NCBI RefSeq assembly: GCF_000188695.1
Contig: NW_004754915.1
Coordinates: forward strand, 853,618-890,757
Direction of reading: 5' to 3'
Length of the DNA: 37,140 nt
Source of the DNA: Salpingoeca rosetta
Taxonomy: Eukaryota; Opisthokonta; Choanoflagellata; Craspedida; Salpingoecidae
Both the position numbers and the translations under genes were made by a program. Under the pieces are notes generated by a model that saw only the letters and a program-made list of their open reading frames with translations, was not told the DNA's origin and made no database searches. Positions 1-10,806 of this stretch are shown one piece after another (within the stretch, counting starts at the first letter, position 1; each line of letters opens with the position of its first letter).

Positions 1-75
1 AGTGCATAGTGTGTGTGTGTGCGTGGGGTGAGTGGATGTGCACATTCGTTGCAGACAGCCCCTCTGTGATATGAA

Positions 76-98
76 TCACTCCTTCTGTCTCCACTAAC

Positions 99-136
<38 letters not shown>

Positions 137-470
137 ACGCACGCACGCACACACACACACACACACACACACAACTCACGGTGCAATCAGCGCAGCCTGC
201 ACAGCGCTCTTTCTTGCAGATGGGTGTGTTGAGTCCAATGGGCACGGACGTGGCTGGGAAGGGCACCACGCTCTCGTTGATGCCGCGCGTGAAGAGCTGC
301 GCCTGCGAGGCATCTGCAAAGCTCACTCGCCGCTTGTCCTTGCCTACGGCTGCCTTCTTGCCCTTGTCCTGTTTTGGCGTCGCGTTCTTCTTCCCTGGGC
401 CTTGGTTCTTGGGGCTGCTCGCTGCGCTACCGCTGCCATCGCTGCCTCCCTTCTTGCCCTTGGCAGCCAT
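76..470 (-). CDS. Small basic protein with a PP1-docking RVxF motif
   Basis: Exon 1 is 470-180 (97 codons) and ends at a clear donor, GTGAGT, on the minus strand. The N-terminal 45 residues are Lys/Gly/Ser-rich and disordered. They lead into KRRVSFADASQAQLF, a textbook RVxF docking motif for protein phosphatase 1, and then a short Cys cluster (CKKERCAGCADC) that could bind a metal. I do not recognise the family. It is not PPP1R11-like, because that protein has KVEW and a different Cys pattern. A (TG)n intron follows. The acceptor TTAG at 97-94 gives a phase-correct 18-nt last exon (93-76, WRQKE then TGA), for a total of about 102 residues. That last exon is tentative and the gene could instead run past the window edge. 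A PP1 regulatory role is inferred from one motif only. Confidence 0.5.
100..174. repeat. (CA)n/(TG)n microsatellite in an intron
   Basis: This is an interrupted CA run on the plus strand, which reads as TG on the coding (minus) strand. It starts just inside the GTGAGT donor of the PP1-docking gene. Confidence 0.9.
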
Positions 471-611
471 GCTGTTGGCGTGCTGCTGTGATGGCGCTGT
501 GTGATTGTGTGATTGTGTGTGTGTGCGTCGCCATCAAAGCAACACGTGGGTTGTTTTGGTTGTGTTGTTGTTTGTGGCGATTCGCAATTTGGCCGTTTTT
601 TGTCGCTCATG

Positions 612-695
<84 letters not shown>

Positions 696-937
696 CGTGT
701 GTGTGTGTGTGTGTGGCCAAAGACGCTGCTGCAGGGCACGTTTCACATCTCCAAGTGCGCGAGATTTGGGTTTCATTATGGGGACACAACACACAAACGC
801 CGTTGCATGTGCGTGTGTTGGTGAAGGGTGTGTGCGAATGCGCAAGCCACACGATGGCACTCGTAAACGCACGTAATCATGCACATACACGCACACCCAC
901 GTACTCATACACGCACAGGAGCGCATATGCACCGCCA
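471..937. other. Intergenic stretch with a (TG)n tract
   Basis: This lies between the start of the PP1-docking gene and the stop of the SDR; both genes are on the minus strand. It should hold the promoter or 5' leader of the former and the 3' UTR of the latter. The main visible structure is an almost pure (TG)n run at 614-714. I see no supported gene, and reading frames through it are Cys-Val or Thr-His repeats created by the microsatellite. Confidence 0.6.
614..714. repeat. (TG)n microsatellite, about 100 bp
   Basis: This is a nearly uninterrupted TG dinucleotide run with a single GGC interruption near 695. It lies in intergenic DNA. Confidence 0.95.
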
Positions 938-1157
938 TCACACGGACGTTGGGTCGAGTACGATGCGCTCGATGTTGCTTGACGGGTGCTGGTCAATGGC
1001 GGTGATAATCGCCTGCGCCACGGCCTCTGGCGCCAACATCTTCTCGCGCGGCGGGATGTCCTCTGGCGCACGGCCCCCGCTCCGGTGCGCCTACACGGGC
1101 CGTTGGTGGTGGCATGTGTGTGCGGGGGGGGGGGGGGTTACGCGCAAGTGCACGAGA

Positions 1158-1239
<82 letters not shown>

Positions 1240-1294
1240 GGAAAACGACAGGGAGAGCGTGTGTCTTTAGCTTCTGATTCAAAGACAGCCACGT

Positions 1295-1363
<69 letters not shown>

Positions 1364-1518
1364 GCACGGCTGGAAAGCGCAGAACAAAAAAGGCCATCCA
1401 TCATCACTGCTTCCGTCTCAAGGAGTCCCAATGTGTCTCAAAGACACACACACACACACACACCTTCTTGCCTGTCATCTCATTCACGTGAAGCCATGAA
1501 CACTCTCTCGTCCCCTCA

Positions 1519-1549
<31 letters not shown>

Positions 1550-2140
1550 CACAAAGAGCGAGCGTGACCGCTTGCTTGCCCGGCGTGGCTTCTTTCCTCG
1601 CGCCCGCTTCCCCTTCCTTCTCTTTCTGCCGAGCTAGATGGACTGCTTGCTCTTTTTCGAGGGAACCAAAAACAACACGCCGGCATTGGCAGTCATCAAC
1701 AACCACGCGTGCGCGCCGGTGCTGCGGGCCTTCTTGCTCTTCCTTCTCTTCCTCTTGCTCGCCTGCCGGTGCTGGCGGTGGTGGCGGTGGTGCTGGCTCT
1801 GTTTGGCTGGCCAGCGACAGCCAAGCTCACGCCCCCCCTCCCTGAACCGACTACAGCTAGGGGGTGGTGGATGGAGCGTGTGTTTTTTCTTGGTTTGGTG
1901 CACCCCACCCGCCCCCCCCCTTCAAAAAAAAAACAGCCTCTGCCTGCCGCTGGCTGTGTCGGGACTTGAAAAAAGAAAGGCGGGGGGGGAATTTTACTCT
2001 CCGAAAGTGACTCTGGGGTAAACCGAACGCAACGCGCGGCNNNNNNNNNNNNNNNNNNNNNNNNNNNNNNNNNNNNNNNNNNNNNNNNNNNNNNNNNNNN
2101 NNNNNNNNNNNNNNNNNNNNNNNNNNNNNNNNNNNNNNNN

Positions 2141-2177
<37 letters not shown>

Positions 2178-2188
2178 ACACACTCGCT

Positions 2189-2230
<42 letters not shown>

Positions 2231-3371
2231 CACTCGCTCACACGCACACTCGCTCACGCGCACACTCACACACGCGCACACTCACACACCCCTCAAACAC
2301 AAACACACACTTACACACCTCGACAGCAAACTTGGAAGCGGTGTAGACGGCGTGTGTTGGAGTGAAGCGTACGCCGCACACGGAACTGGTGACCACAACC
2401 TGACCCGCGTTGCGCTCACGAAAATGCGGCACCACCCGTTGCAACCACAAGAACACACCTTTCACCTGCAGCATCACACGCGCACACACCGTGCACAACA
2501 ACGAAGTCAAAACACGTCTCTTCATCTCACAAAACCCGCACACACACACACACATACTACACACACACACACATACTACACACACACACACACACACACG
2601 CACACACAAGGCAAGAACGCAGCTGCAGGCACTGCTGCAAAGGGGTTGTGTGTTTACGTTTGTGTTCATGACGCGGTCATAGCCGTCTTCGCTGCAGTCC
2701 TCCAGCTTGCCGCGTTTGACACTGCAGCCTATCACAGCGACAATGCGAGTCATGCGTGTGAGAAAGGAAACGTGTGAGAAAGGAAGAAAGTGGGAGAGCA
2801 AGGAAAGGAGAGAAGTGAAGCGCATGTGGTCGCAAAGCCAAGAGAAACGGGGAAGAAAGCCCGAAAGCATACCATTGACACACGAAGGCTATGTTGCCAC
2901 TTCTCACCAGCGTTGGCAACGAGGGCATCACAGCTGCCACCAAAGTGGGAGAGCGCCTGTGAGAAGTGGTCACTCACAACAGTAGCGTCAGACACGTCGC
3001 CTTGTGCGTAGTGCAGCTTCCCGGCCTCTCCGCCCTTGTTGGCATTGCACTCTGCCGCCAGCTTTTCCATGGCTGCCGCATCGCGCCCTACACGAAAGCA
3101 CGCGGAAGCGCGTGTTGTGACATGGCACATGTTGTGATATGGCGCATGTTGTGATTTGACATGGCGCACGTCAAGCGCACACACTTCAGCAACACACTCA
3201 CACACAAACACACAAACACATACGCACTTCAACAAACCAACACACAAACACAAACACGAACACACACTTTAACCACTTACCTGTGATAAATACGTGGTGC
3301 CCTTTGCTCACGAGTATGCGCGTGAGCGCTGCACCAACGCCACTCGACCCGCCAGTCACAATCACCTTCAT
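938..3371 (-). CDS. Short-chain dehydrogenase/reductase, one exon missing
   Basis: A classical NAD(P)-dependent SDR. Exons on the minus strand are 3371-3281, 3087-2908, 2728-2658, 2465-2319 and 1090-938; all visible junctions keep frame. Motifs in order are the N-terminal cofactor loop TGGSSGVG, the D-V pair after strand 4 (GDVS), NAG, a TSS catalytic serine, and YTASK carrying the Tyr and Lys of the catalytic triad or tetrad. The last exon has the usual C-terminal helix (LAPEAVAQAI) and final strand (IERIVLDP). The visible parts give 213 residues against about 250 for the family. The 30-35 residues expected after YTASKFAVE, including the PG loop that closes over the cofactor, are absent; the 100-N gap falls in that interval. 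The substrate cannot be told. It is divergently paired with the ARM gene. Confidence 0.85.
1124..1237. repeat. Poly-G run followed by (GA)n
   Basis: There are 14 consecutive G on the plus strand, followed after about 23 bp by a 77-bp pure GA run. On the coding (minus) strand these are pyrimidine tracts a short distance upstream of the SDR last-exon acceptor TGTAG at 1095-1091. Confidence 0.95.
1295..1358. repeat. (CA)n microsatellite
   Basis: A pure CA run on the plus strand, which is TG in the sense of the SDR. It lies within that gene's intron. Confidence 0.95.
2041..2140. other. Assembly gap (100 N)
   Basis: Exactly 100 Ns, the usual placeholder for a scaffold gap of uncertain size. It abuts a (CA)n run that probably caused the assembly break. 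It lies in the SDR gene, in the interval where one conserved exon is missing. Confidence 0.98.
2141..2230. repeat. (CA)n then (TA)n microsatellite
   Basis: CA repeats pass into about 20 bp of TA repeat and then back into CA-rich DNA. The tract flanks the N gap. Confidence 0.9.
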
Positions 3372-3880
3372 GGCTCACGCTCAACTTTACAGTGGACTGC
3401 ACTCAACTCCCACTCGCTCGCCTGCCACACTGGATCACTGCTGGATCGCTGCTGCTTCTTGTTGTTTGTTTGTTGTTGCGCATGGATTGACGCTTGCCGA
3501 CGTTTCATGGATATTTTCGTCCAATTTTCACGACTACGCGGCTTGTGGTCTCACTCGCTCGCGTGTGGCTGCAGCCTTTCTTCAGCTCCACTCCTCAGTC
3601 TTCGCGTTGGTGTGTGTCATCACATATCCCCCCCCCCCTTGTCCTCTGTTCTGGGCTTTGTTCTGTCTGTTTGTCTGTCTCCCTCTCTCTCTCTCCCTCT
3701 GTCTTCTCCCTCTGTTCGCTGAATCCAACCGCTTTGGTCTTGTCGGCCGACAACCAGACGACAACCAGACCAACCAACCAACTCATTCAACAACGGACAC
3801 GCGCTGTTCAAATCACAACCTGCACGCACACATCCACACATTCAACAACGACAACAAGCAGTCCGACCATAACCACCACC
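3372..3880. promoter_or_regulatory. Divergent promoter region, SDR and ARM gene
   Basis: These 509 bp separate the SDR start codon (minus) from the ARM gene start codon (plus), so both core promoters must lie here unless an upstream untranslated exon exists. It contains a pyrimidine-rich stretch near 3630-3720 (CCCCCCCCCTT and TCTCTC runs) and ends in ACCACCACC just before the ARM ATG. I see no convincing TATA box. Confidence 0.45.
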
Positions 3881-4033
3881 ATGGTTCGCACGGACGTGAC
3901 CATCCTCTACAACGTGACGCGTCCAAAGGATGGTGTGTTTCTTTTTGCTTGCACACATACGGACGTAGCAAACACGAAACAGCGTTCACACAACAAGTTC
4001 TCTTGGGACACATTTCGCCTGTATGCCTGCTTC

Positions 4034-4066
<33 letters not shown>

Positions 4067-7000
4067 TCACTCACTCACGCACACACACTCTCTCTAACTC
4101 ACACACGAACGCACCCACACATCCCCCATCCCCCAACACATACACACACACACACACTGCACGCACACACACTCTCTCTAACTCACACACGAACGCACCC
4201 ACACATCCCCCATCCCCCAACACATACACACACACACACACTGCCACGACAGCCTTGGACGAAACGCAGTCGCTTGTGACGGCGCTGCGCCGGCGGTGGA
4301 TATCGGCGTGTGTGAGGGAGGTGCAGCCGGAAACGCACGACGCAGACGCCCTCGACGCGGCCATCAGGGACTCCAAGATCGTCATCCTGATCGGCGCTGT
4401 CGTGGGCTCCGTCAGCCGCGAAGCCACCCTCGTCACGCTGCAACGCATGCAGCACATCCTCGCAGCAAACAAGCACCTCCTTGTCATCAAGGTCTTCCAG
4501 CATGACCGCTACCCGTTTTCGGAAACAATCTGGCCGCAGCTGTCCCGCAAAGCTATAGCCGCAGCCCTGTGCGACATGTACAGCCTATCCCCGCCTCTGC
4601 AGCGCGTGTGCGACGCCCTGCACCAGCGCGACGTGCATGCCAACCTGCCTGAGCTGCAGCAGCAGCAGCACGACAAGGTCAAGGCCGCGGGCACGACAAT
4701 CGGCAGCTTGCTCGAGGGCTCCGTCTACATTGACTCATCCAAGCCGGACCGCGACAAGAAGGGGCGGCTCAAGGGGCTCGGCCGAACGCGAAGCACAAGC
4801 ACCATCGTCATCCCAGACCGCATGCCGCACATGCCCAACGCCACGCTCGTGCTTCCCCAACTGATGCCGCCAAGCCCCGCGTCCGCAGAGGCTGTTCCCC
4901 GCGAGGTGATTGGCCGGCTGCTGCTGCCACTGCGAGGTATCAAGCTGGCCGAACCAACATGGCTGCCGCGCGCGGCGTTACATATGGGTGCCCATGATGG
5001 CGCGGGCGGTGTTGCCGAGGACTGCATGGTGGATCTGACCACGCTTAACAGCTACACCCCGACGTCGGTGTCTGCCGCCGCTGCTGCCGCCGCATCTGCA
5101 AAACACAGCGCGTCTTCGCAGCGCTCATCCAAGAAGAAGCAGCAGAAGAAGCAGAAGAAAGGCAAGTCCTCTTCCTCCTCTGCTGCCTCAACCACATCAT
5201 CATCATCATCATCATCATCACCACCATCGTCATCATCATCGTCGTCGTCATCATCGTCAATGGCCACGTCCACCGCCCAGCCGTCGCTGCCTGCGCGACC
5301 CCCCAAGTCGCCCTCGCTCATATCGCAGCTGTCCATGACGGGTGCGTCTCCACTCGCGCTGCTGGGCACCACTGGCCGCGCCAGCGACAAGATGCCAAAC
5401 ACAAAGATTGTGCCCACGGCGCTCGTGGTGCTGGACGCGCTTGCGTCGCAGTTGACAGACGAGGGCAGGCTGCCGGCCGCCATCAAGCTGCCGCTGTACG
5501 CACTGCCCAGCAGCCGACTGGTGGCGCTGGTGTCCAGCCGCCCAAAGGACAGCCTGCTGTGCCAGCGCGTGTTCCTGCTGCTTGCGGACCGGGCCGCAAA
5601 GGCCAACAGCGAGGCAGAGGAGCTGCTGCGGTGCGGCGCCATCAAAGCCGTTGTCGACGCCCTCGAGCGCAACCACAAGGCGGACACGGCCGTGCACGTG
5701 TGTGCTTGCCACCTCCTCTCCTGCGTGTGCATTGGCCTGGACGACGACGAGCGCGTGCACGACGTTGGGGCGGAGGGCGCCGCCTTCTCCGTCATTGCAT
5801 GCATGCAAGCAAGCCCCGACAACGAGGCCGTGCAGCTGGCCGGCTGCCAGGCGCTGAAGAGCATCACGTCGTCCTTTGACAACGCGCGCTACGTGGTGGG
5901 CGGCGACGGCGTGGAGGCTCTGATGGACGCCATGAGGCGCCACCCAGACTGCGCCCGCATCCAGGCCGAGGCGTGCCTGGCGCTGGGTGCCGTGTGTGAG
6001 AGTGGGGAGGACATGTGCGCGCGTGTGGTGTCCAAGGGCGCGCTCGACAGCGTCATGCGCGTGTTCAAGCAGTACAAGGCGGACCCGCTTGTGCTCGAGT
6101 GCGCGTGCGTGGTCATCACCCGCTTTGCCATGGGCACCCCGCTGTGCGCTCACCTGGTCAACGCCAACGTGACACCCGTGCTCGTGCAGACCATTCGCCG
6201 CCACAAGCAGCACGCGAGCCTTGCCTTCCAGGCAACCATGGCACTGCTGGTCATGGGCATGTCACTGGACGGGGAGAGGGTGCACAGGTTCCTGGCCTCC
6301 GCTGGCGCCGTGGACGTGATGGCCGCGCTCATGTGCCTGCACCCGGGCCACGACATTCTGCAGTCATTTGCCTGCAGCCTGCTCTGCCTGGTTGGCAGGC
6401 AGCCCACGGTAATGCAGCGGGTGCTTGAGCTGGGCGTGGTGGACCTCACCGCCGACGCCCTCAAGAACCACCCCGAGTCCTTTGACGTGCAGTCCCGCGC
6501 GTGCGAGTTCCTGGAGCTGCTCATCACGGTGAAGACGGAGGCAGCACTGGACATTCTGCACGAGCGCGACGTGCCCGCAGCGCTCGTGCGCGCCCTCGCC
6601 CTCCACTCGGACAAGGCGGACGTGCTTGAGTTTGTGCTGGGCGCCATTGGGTCCATGGCCCTGCGTCACGCCAAGTGCCTGCAGCGGTTCTCCGAGCTCA
6701 ACGCCCAGGCCGCCGTGCTTGCATGCATGCTCGCTATGCAGGAGGACGAGACAGTTGCGCGGCGGGGGTCGTGGGCGCTGCTGAGCCTGTCCCTCAACCG
6801 GGACGACAGCGTGGTGACGCTGATTGAGAAGGGCGCCTCCAAGCTGCTGCTGGGCGTGCTGGTGCGCCACTCGACGCTGGAGGAGGCCGTCATCCCCGCC
6901 ATCAACCTGCTCATCCTCATTGCGGAGCGCAGCCTGCTTGAGCGCGACAACATGCTGCGCATGGGCGTAGTCGGCTTTGTGGTCACGGCCCTGCGTGCAC

Positions 7001-7833
7001 TTCGCAACGTAGACCAGCTTCAGCTGTGTGGCGTGCAGCTGCTCACCGCGCTCAGCGGCGACCCGCACAAGGTGGTGGCGGGCCTCCTGCGCCACAAGCA
7101 AGGCATGGACTTGATTGTCGCATGCACGGCTGCGGCCATGGGCAACGCGGAGATGCTGGGGCCCGTGTGCGGCCTGCTCGATGCGCTTGCGTGCGCCGAC
7201 CCGTTCGTGGAGGCGTACGCTGCCACGGGCGGCGTCATCACCGTGCTGTGCTTTCTCCGCGTCAACCCGACGGACGCCACCGTCAACTACCAGGCGCTGC
7301 GCATGCTCACGGCCATCCTGCGCACCACCCCCAAGCAGCGCGAGATCGTGCTTGCCCACCGCGGTCTTGAGACTGTGCATACCGCAGCCAAGCGGTTTGA
7401 CGGGCACCCAGACGTGCAGCTGCAGGCGTGCGTGACGCTGCTATACCTCACAACGAATAACCCGACCCCGCTGCAGCTGCGCACCCAGCTCATTGACCTC
7501 GTCCGAGACTACGATGACAACGACAATGCGCAGGCTGATGTTGGAGACGAGCGTGCCGTTGCAGCCGAGGCGAAGGAAGGTGTGGCTGCGAACAAGGGCG
7601 CACAACATGCGGAGACAGCGGAGACAGACGCCACTGATGGTGATGCTGCTGCTAGTGCTGCAGAGAAGGAAGGCAGCGGCGATGAAGATGAGGTTATCAA
7701 CTGGCATGCTGTGCGCCAGGATGCGTTGCAGTGGGCAAAGAAGGTGCTGCAAGCGCACAAGGCCAACGACCGCCACCTCATTGCCATCCGACGCTGCATT
7801 TCCACATCAACGCCTGACCTTGTTCTGGGTTGA
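3881..7833 (+). CDS. TIR-like and armadillo-repeat protein
   Basis: Exon 1 is 3881-3932 and exon 2 is 4253-7833, giving 1210 residues. The ATG lies in a good context (CCACCATGG). The GTGTGT donor and CGACAG acceptor join in frame to read RPKDALDETQ. Residues 4-125 alternate strands and helices like a TIR fold: a DVTILYN strand, a DALDAAIRDSKIVIL segment, then GSVSRE with Glu74 near the site of the TIR catalytic Glu. This similarity is suggestive, not proven. Residues about 280-360 are Ala/Lys/Ser-rich, with a Ser run encoded by (TCA)n. Residues about 405-1100 form a long alpha-helical array of roughly 42-residue units with motifs such as ACLALG, GAIKAVVDAL and GGVITVLCFL, typical of armadillo repeats. 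An acidic stretch and a helical C-terminus follow. The role is unknown; ARM arrays bind partners, and TIR domains signal or cleave NAD. Confidence 0.82.
4077..4244. repeat. Exact tandem duplication of an 84-bp unit
   Basis: 4077-4160 and 4161-4244 appear identical. Each unit contains a CTCTCTCTAACTC segment, a CCCCCATCCCCCAA segment and a CA run ending in CACTGC. It lies in intron 1 of the ARM gene, directly before its acceptor (AG at 4251-4252). Confidence 0.9.
5190..5260 (+). repeat. (TCA)n/(TCG)n coding triplet repeat
   Basis: This triplet run encodes a poly-Ser segment broken by Pro-Pro in the linker of the ARM protein. It is in frame and therefore translated. Confidence 0.9.
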
Positions 7834-8557
7834 TGGTTGGTTGTGTGTGTGACGGTCTGTGTGTGTGTGTGTGTCTGTCTGTGTGTGTGTCTGTGTGTGT
7901 GTGTGTGTGTGTCTGTGTGTGTGTCTGTGTGTGTGTGTGTGTTTGGTAGCAGTGATTGAAGCAGCGCAATGCTTACTCTCCCCCCTCCATGACTTTTATT
8001 TTCCCAACGGATTCGATGGTAAATGAACGCAATAATGATTTTGACATGAATCGCCTGGTACAGCCTGACACTTTAAGGCAACACCCACTTTGTTTTGGAA
8101 ATTTTCGCACAACCCGACAACCAAAACCTGGGGTGGGTGGGCCGTGAACGGTGGCAACATCACCGTCATCAACCAACCCGCTGGCTTGCTTGCTGGCTTG
8201 CTGGCTTGCTGGCTTGCTTGCTCGCTCGTCCTCAGAGATGCTGGTCCTTGCCAAGTGTAGCGTAACCCGAAACACACATTCGTTCATCAATTCATCCGTT
8301 GCATTTGCACACAAGGATCACAACATCACAGCAACAGACGACATCGTACATTTGCATTTGCGCCTACATTCTCACATCTTCCTGCCCTGTACAACGAATT
8401 GCATCTGTTTACGTTGTTCCCAGCACAGCAGCGCTGTAGAATTGAACAGCAGCAGCACAAACGTCGTTCCAATCGCGTACATTGAGCGTATACCTACTTC
8501 CTCTACAGCGTGACAACTCTACAGCAGGGGCAAAAGGTCGCACGTTCAAGACTGGCG
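7834..8557. other. Intergenic region between ARM gene and receptor
   Basis: It holds the 3' UTR of the ARM gene and the promoter or 5' leader of the receptor. A (TG)n tract with TCTG interruptions occupies 7848-7942. A short GGCTTGCTTGCT-type minisatellite lies at about 8180-8226. TCCTCTACAG at 8498-8507 could be the acceptor of a 5'-UTR intron. I see no supported coding sequence. Confidence 0.6.
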
Positions 8558-8634
8558 ATGCATTGCCGCTCGCCCCTGGTCATCAGCACCGCCCTGCTGG
8601 TGACCATTTTGGCGCTGTTGTCCCCGCCCGCCAC

Positions 8635-8704
<70 letters not shown>

Positions 8705-8714
8705 CTGTGTGTGG

Positions 8715-8752
<38 letters not shown>

Positions 8753-10772
8753 CTGTGTGGTCATGAGTTTTGTGAGCTTCTTTCTAGTTGAACAGCAACC
8801 TGTGCTGGTCCGTGGCTGGGTTCAAGTGTGTACCGTGTCGCAAACACAATCCCACAAACACAGACACACGCGATGTACACTCACACTCGCATTTCCCCTT
8901 CCACTCGACATGATTCTCTTCTCCTCTTCCAGCGATTGTGGATATCCCGCGCTTCTTTTCCGAAGCCACTCCGCACTCAACCCTCACTCAAGCAGGCACA
9001 TATCCAAGCCTGAAAGGTGACGTGGTCAACTCAAACGATGCCGCAACCTTGTCCATGTCTGCATGGATGCGCGCCTCTTTTTCCACCAATACCGGCGGCA
9101 CCCAGGTGTGTGTTTCCGTGTGTTTGTGTGTGTATGTGTGTATGTGTGTATGTGTGTGGGTGTGGGTATATCTGTATGTTTTGGGCTTGACTTTGTGTCT
9201 TGTGTGCAACTTCTCTGTCCCTTGTCCTTTGGGCTCTTCCGCTTAAGATTCCTTCTTTTGTTCGATCTTTCCTACACTGGGCTTACATGCAAATGCCATG
9301 CATGCCTATACTATCAAATGATCCCCCGATGCTTTCAAACCCGCCATATCCTACACAACAACACAGTTGCTGTGGGATGTTGGCAGCAGCGTGACGGGCG
9401 TATCGCTCGTGTACACGGCCACCAACACCGTGCGGGCCACCATGTGCAGCGCCGGCCAGGTGATACTTGCCCTCGAACACAACATCACCGCATCACACCT
9501 GGACGCGGGTGCGAACGTGGACGTCGTGTTCTCGCTCGACCGCCGTACGGACGGCGTGGTGAACCAGACTGCGCGCCTGCGTGTAGGCGACGAGGAGCAC
9601 GTGGCTGTCGTCGACATGACCCCACTGTGGAGCGATAGCGACGCAACCGCGTTTCTGGCGCCCATGTCCAGCAACATCTGCACCGGTTCTGCTGGTGCTG
9701 TCGTTGACTTTGCCGACGGTCAGGCGGACCTGGACCTTGGCCTCAACATCTATACCAACTGGTTCTACTTTGACAAGCCCGTGACAGGAGGTCGGTACAC
9801 TGCAGCGGTGCATGCGCTCAACCAGGCACGGGGGAGTGCTGGTGTTTCACCCCCACAAAGCCCACACTGGCACGTGCAAGCACACCAACACACAAGGGTA
9901 CACACACACACACACATAGACAAGAGTACACTCAACATAACAGCATACACACGCAAACAAGAGTACACACACACACATAGACAAGAGTACACTCAACATA
10001 ACAGCATACACACGCACACGCACACACACGCACACACACGCACACATCTCTTGACCGTGCTCATTGCATCACAATGCTCCCAAACCCCCTCCTCCACCGC
10101 GGTGCCTGTTCAGACTGGTACAGCACGGACCGGCCCCGCGCCCAGTTTGGCATCCCACCCGATCTGCAGTACTTGGAGGCGGGCGACTACGCCAGCATCA
10201 ACGACGAGTCATTCAACGGCAAGCAGAACGCCGACGTTGCTCCCATCACGTTCTACGTGTCTGTGCAGCTGCACCCGAAATACCTCAACGTGGACGGCTC
10301 ACCTCCCTCGCCGGAGGTGCTGATTGAGATTGGCGGGCACAAGGTTGGCCTGTCGCTGTTCTACGCCGCGCCGCACACACTCGTGCTCAACAAGTGCGGC
10401 GGTTCCATCACGATTGTGTACGAGGTGCCGGAGGAGCTCACAGGCACCGGCGACAGCACGCCGTTCCTGGATATCATGTTTGGACGCGATTTCAGCGACA
10501 ACCTCTTTCTTGTTGTCAACGGAGAGGCAGTGCCGCCTGTTGCGCTCGGCGCTGCGAATGATATTGCGGGCACAGACCGGTCGGGCGTGCTGCAGATTGT
10601 CAAGAACTACTGCAATGGTGATGGAAGCTACGTCAACTCGCGCAACGAGGGCGTTGAGTTCACCAGCGGCACGGTGGACTGGAACATTGGCTTCAGCTTG
10701 TGGGTGGAGGAGGTCTACGACCCCGCCCTCACTACCGATCCATGTACGCGCTCGCGAGCTCGATTGCTTACT

Positions 10773-10806
<34 letters not shown>

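Larger units (their letters stand above)
1091..2318. other. SDR intron region with gap and repeats
   Basis: This interval lies between the YTASK exon and the last exon of the SDR. It contains a 14-G run (1124-1137), (GA)n at 1161-1237, (CA)n at 1295-1358, an unassigned GC-rich stretch (about 1560-2040), the N gap and (CA)n/(TA)n at 2141-2230. No frame in the GC-rich stretch resembles an SDR or any family I know, though it stays open for 60-90 codons on both strands. Confidence 0.6.

Noticed and set aside
344..876. Overlapping Cys-Val and Thr-His reading frames
   Set aside because: These are created by (TG)n/(CA)n microsatellites, which lack stops in several frames; nothing else in them looks coding.
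3283..4252. A 323-codon in-frame extension upstream of the ARM protein
   Set aside because: It reads through the SDR first exon on the other strand, the promoter and CA repeats (Thr-His runs). The ATG at 3881 with a GTGTGT donor and CGACAG acceptor gives a clean start.
5257..7407. Long minus-strand frames opposite the armadillo array
   Set aside because: They are shadows of GC-rich helical repeats; no start context, splice sites or recognisable domain.
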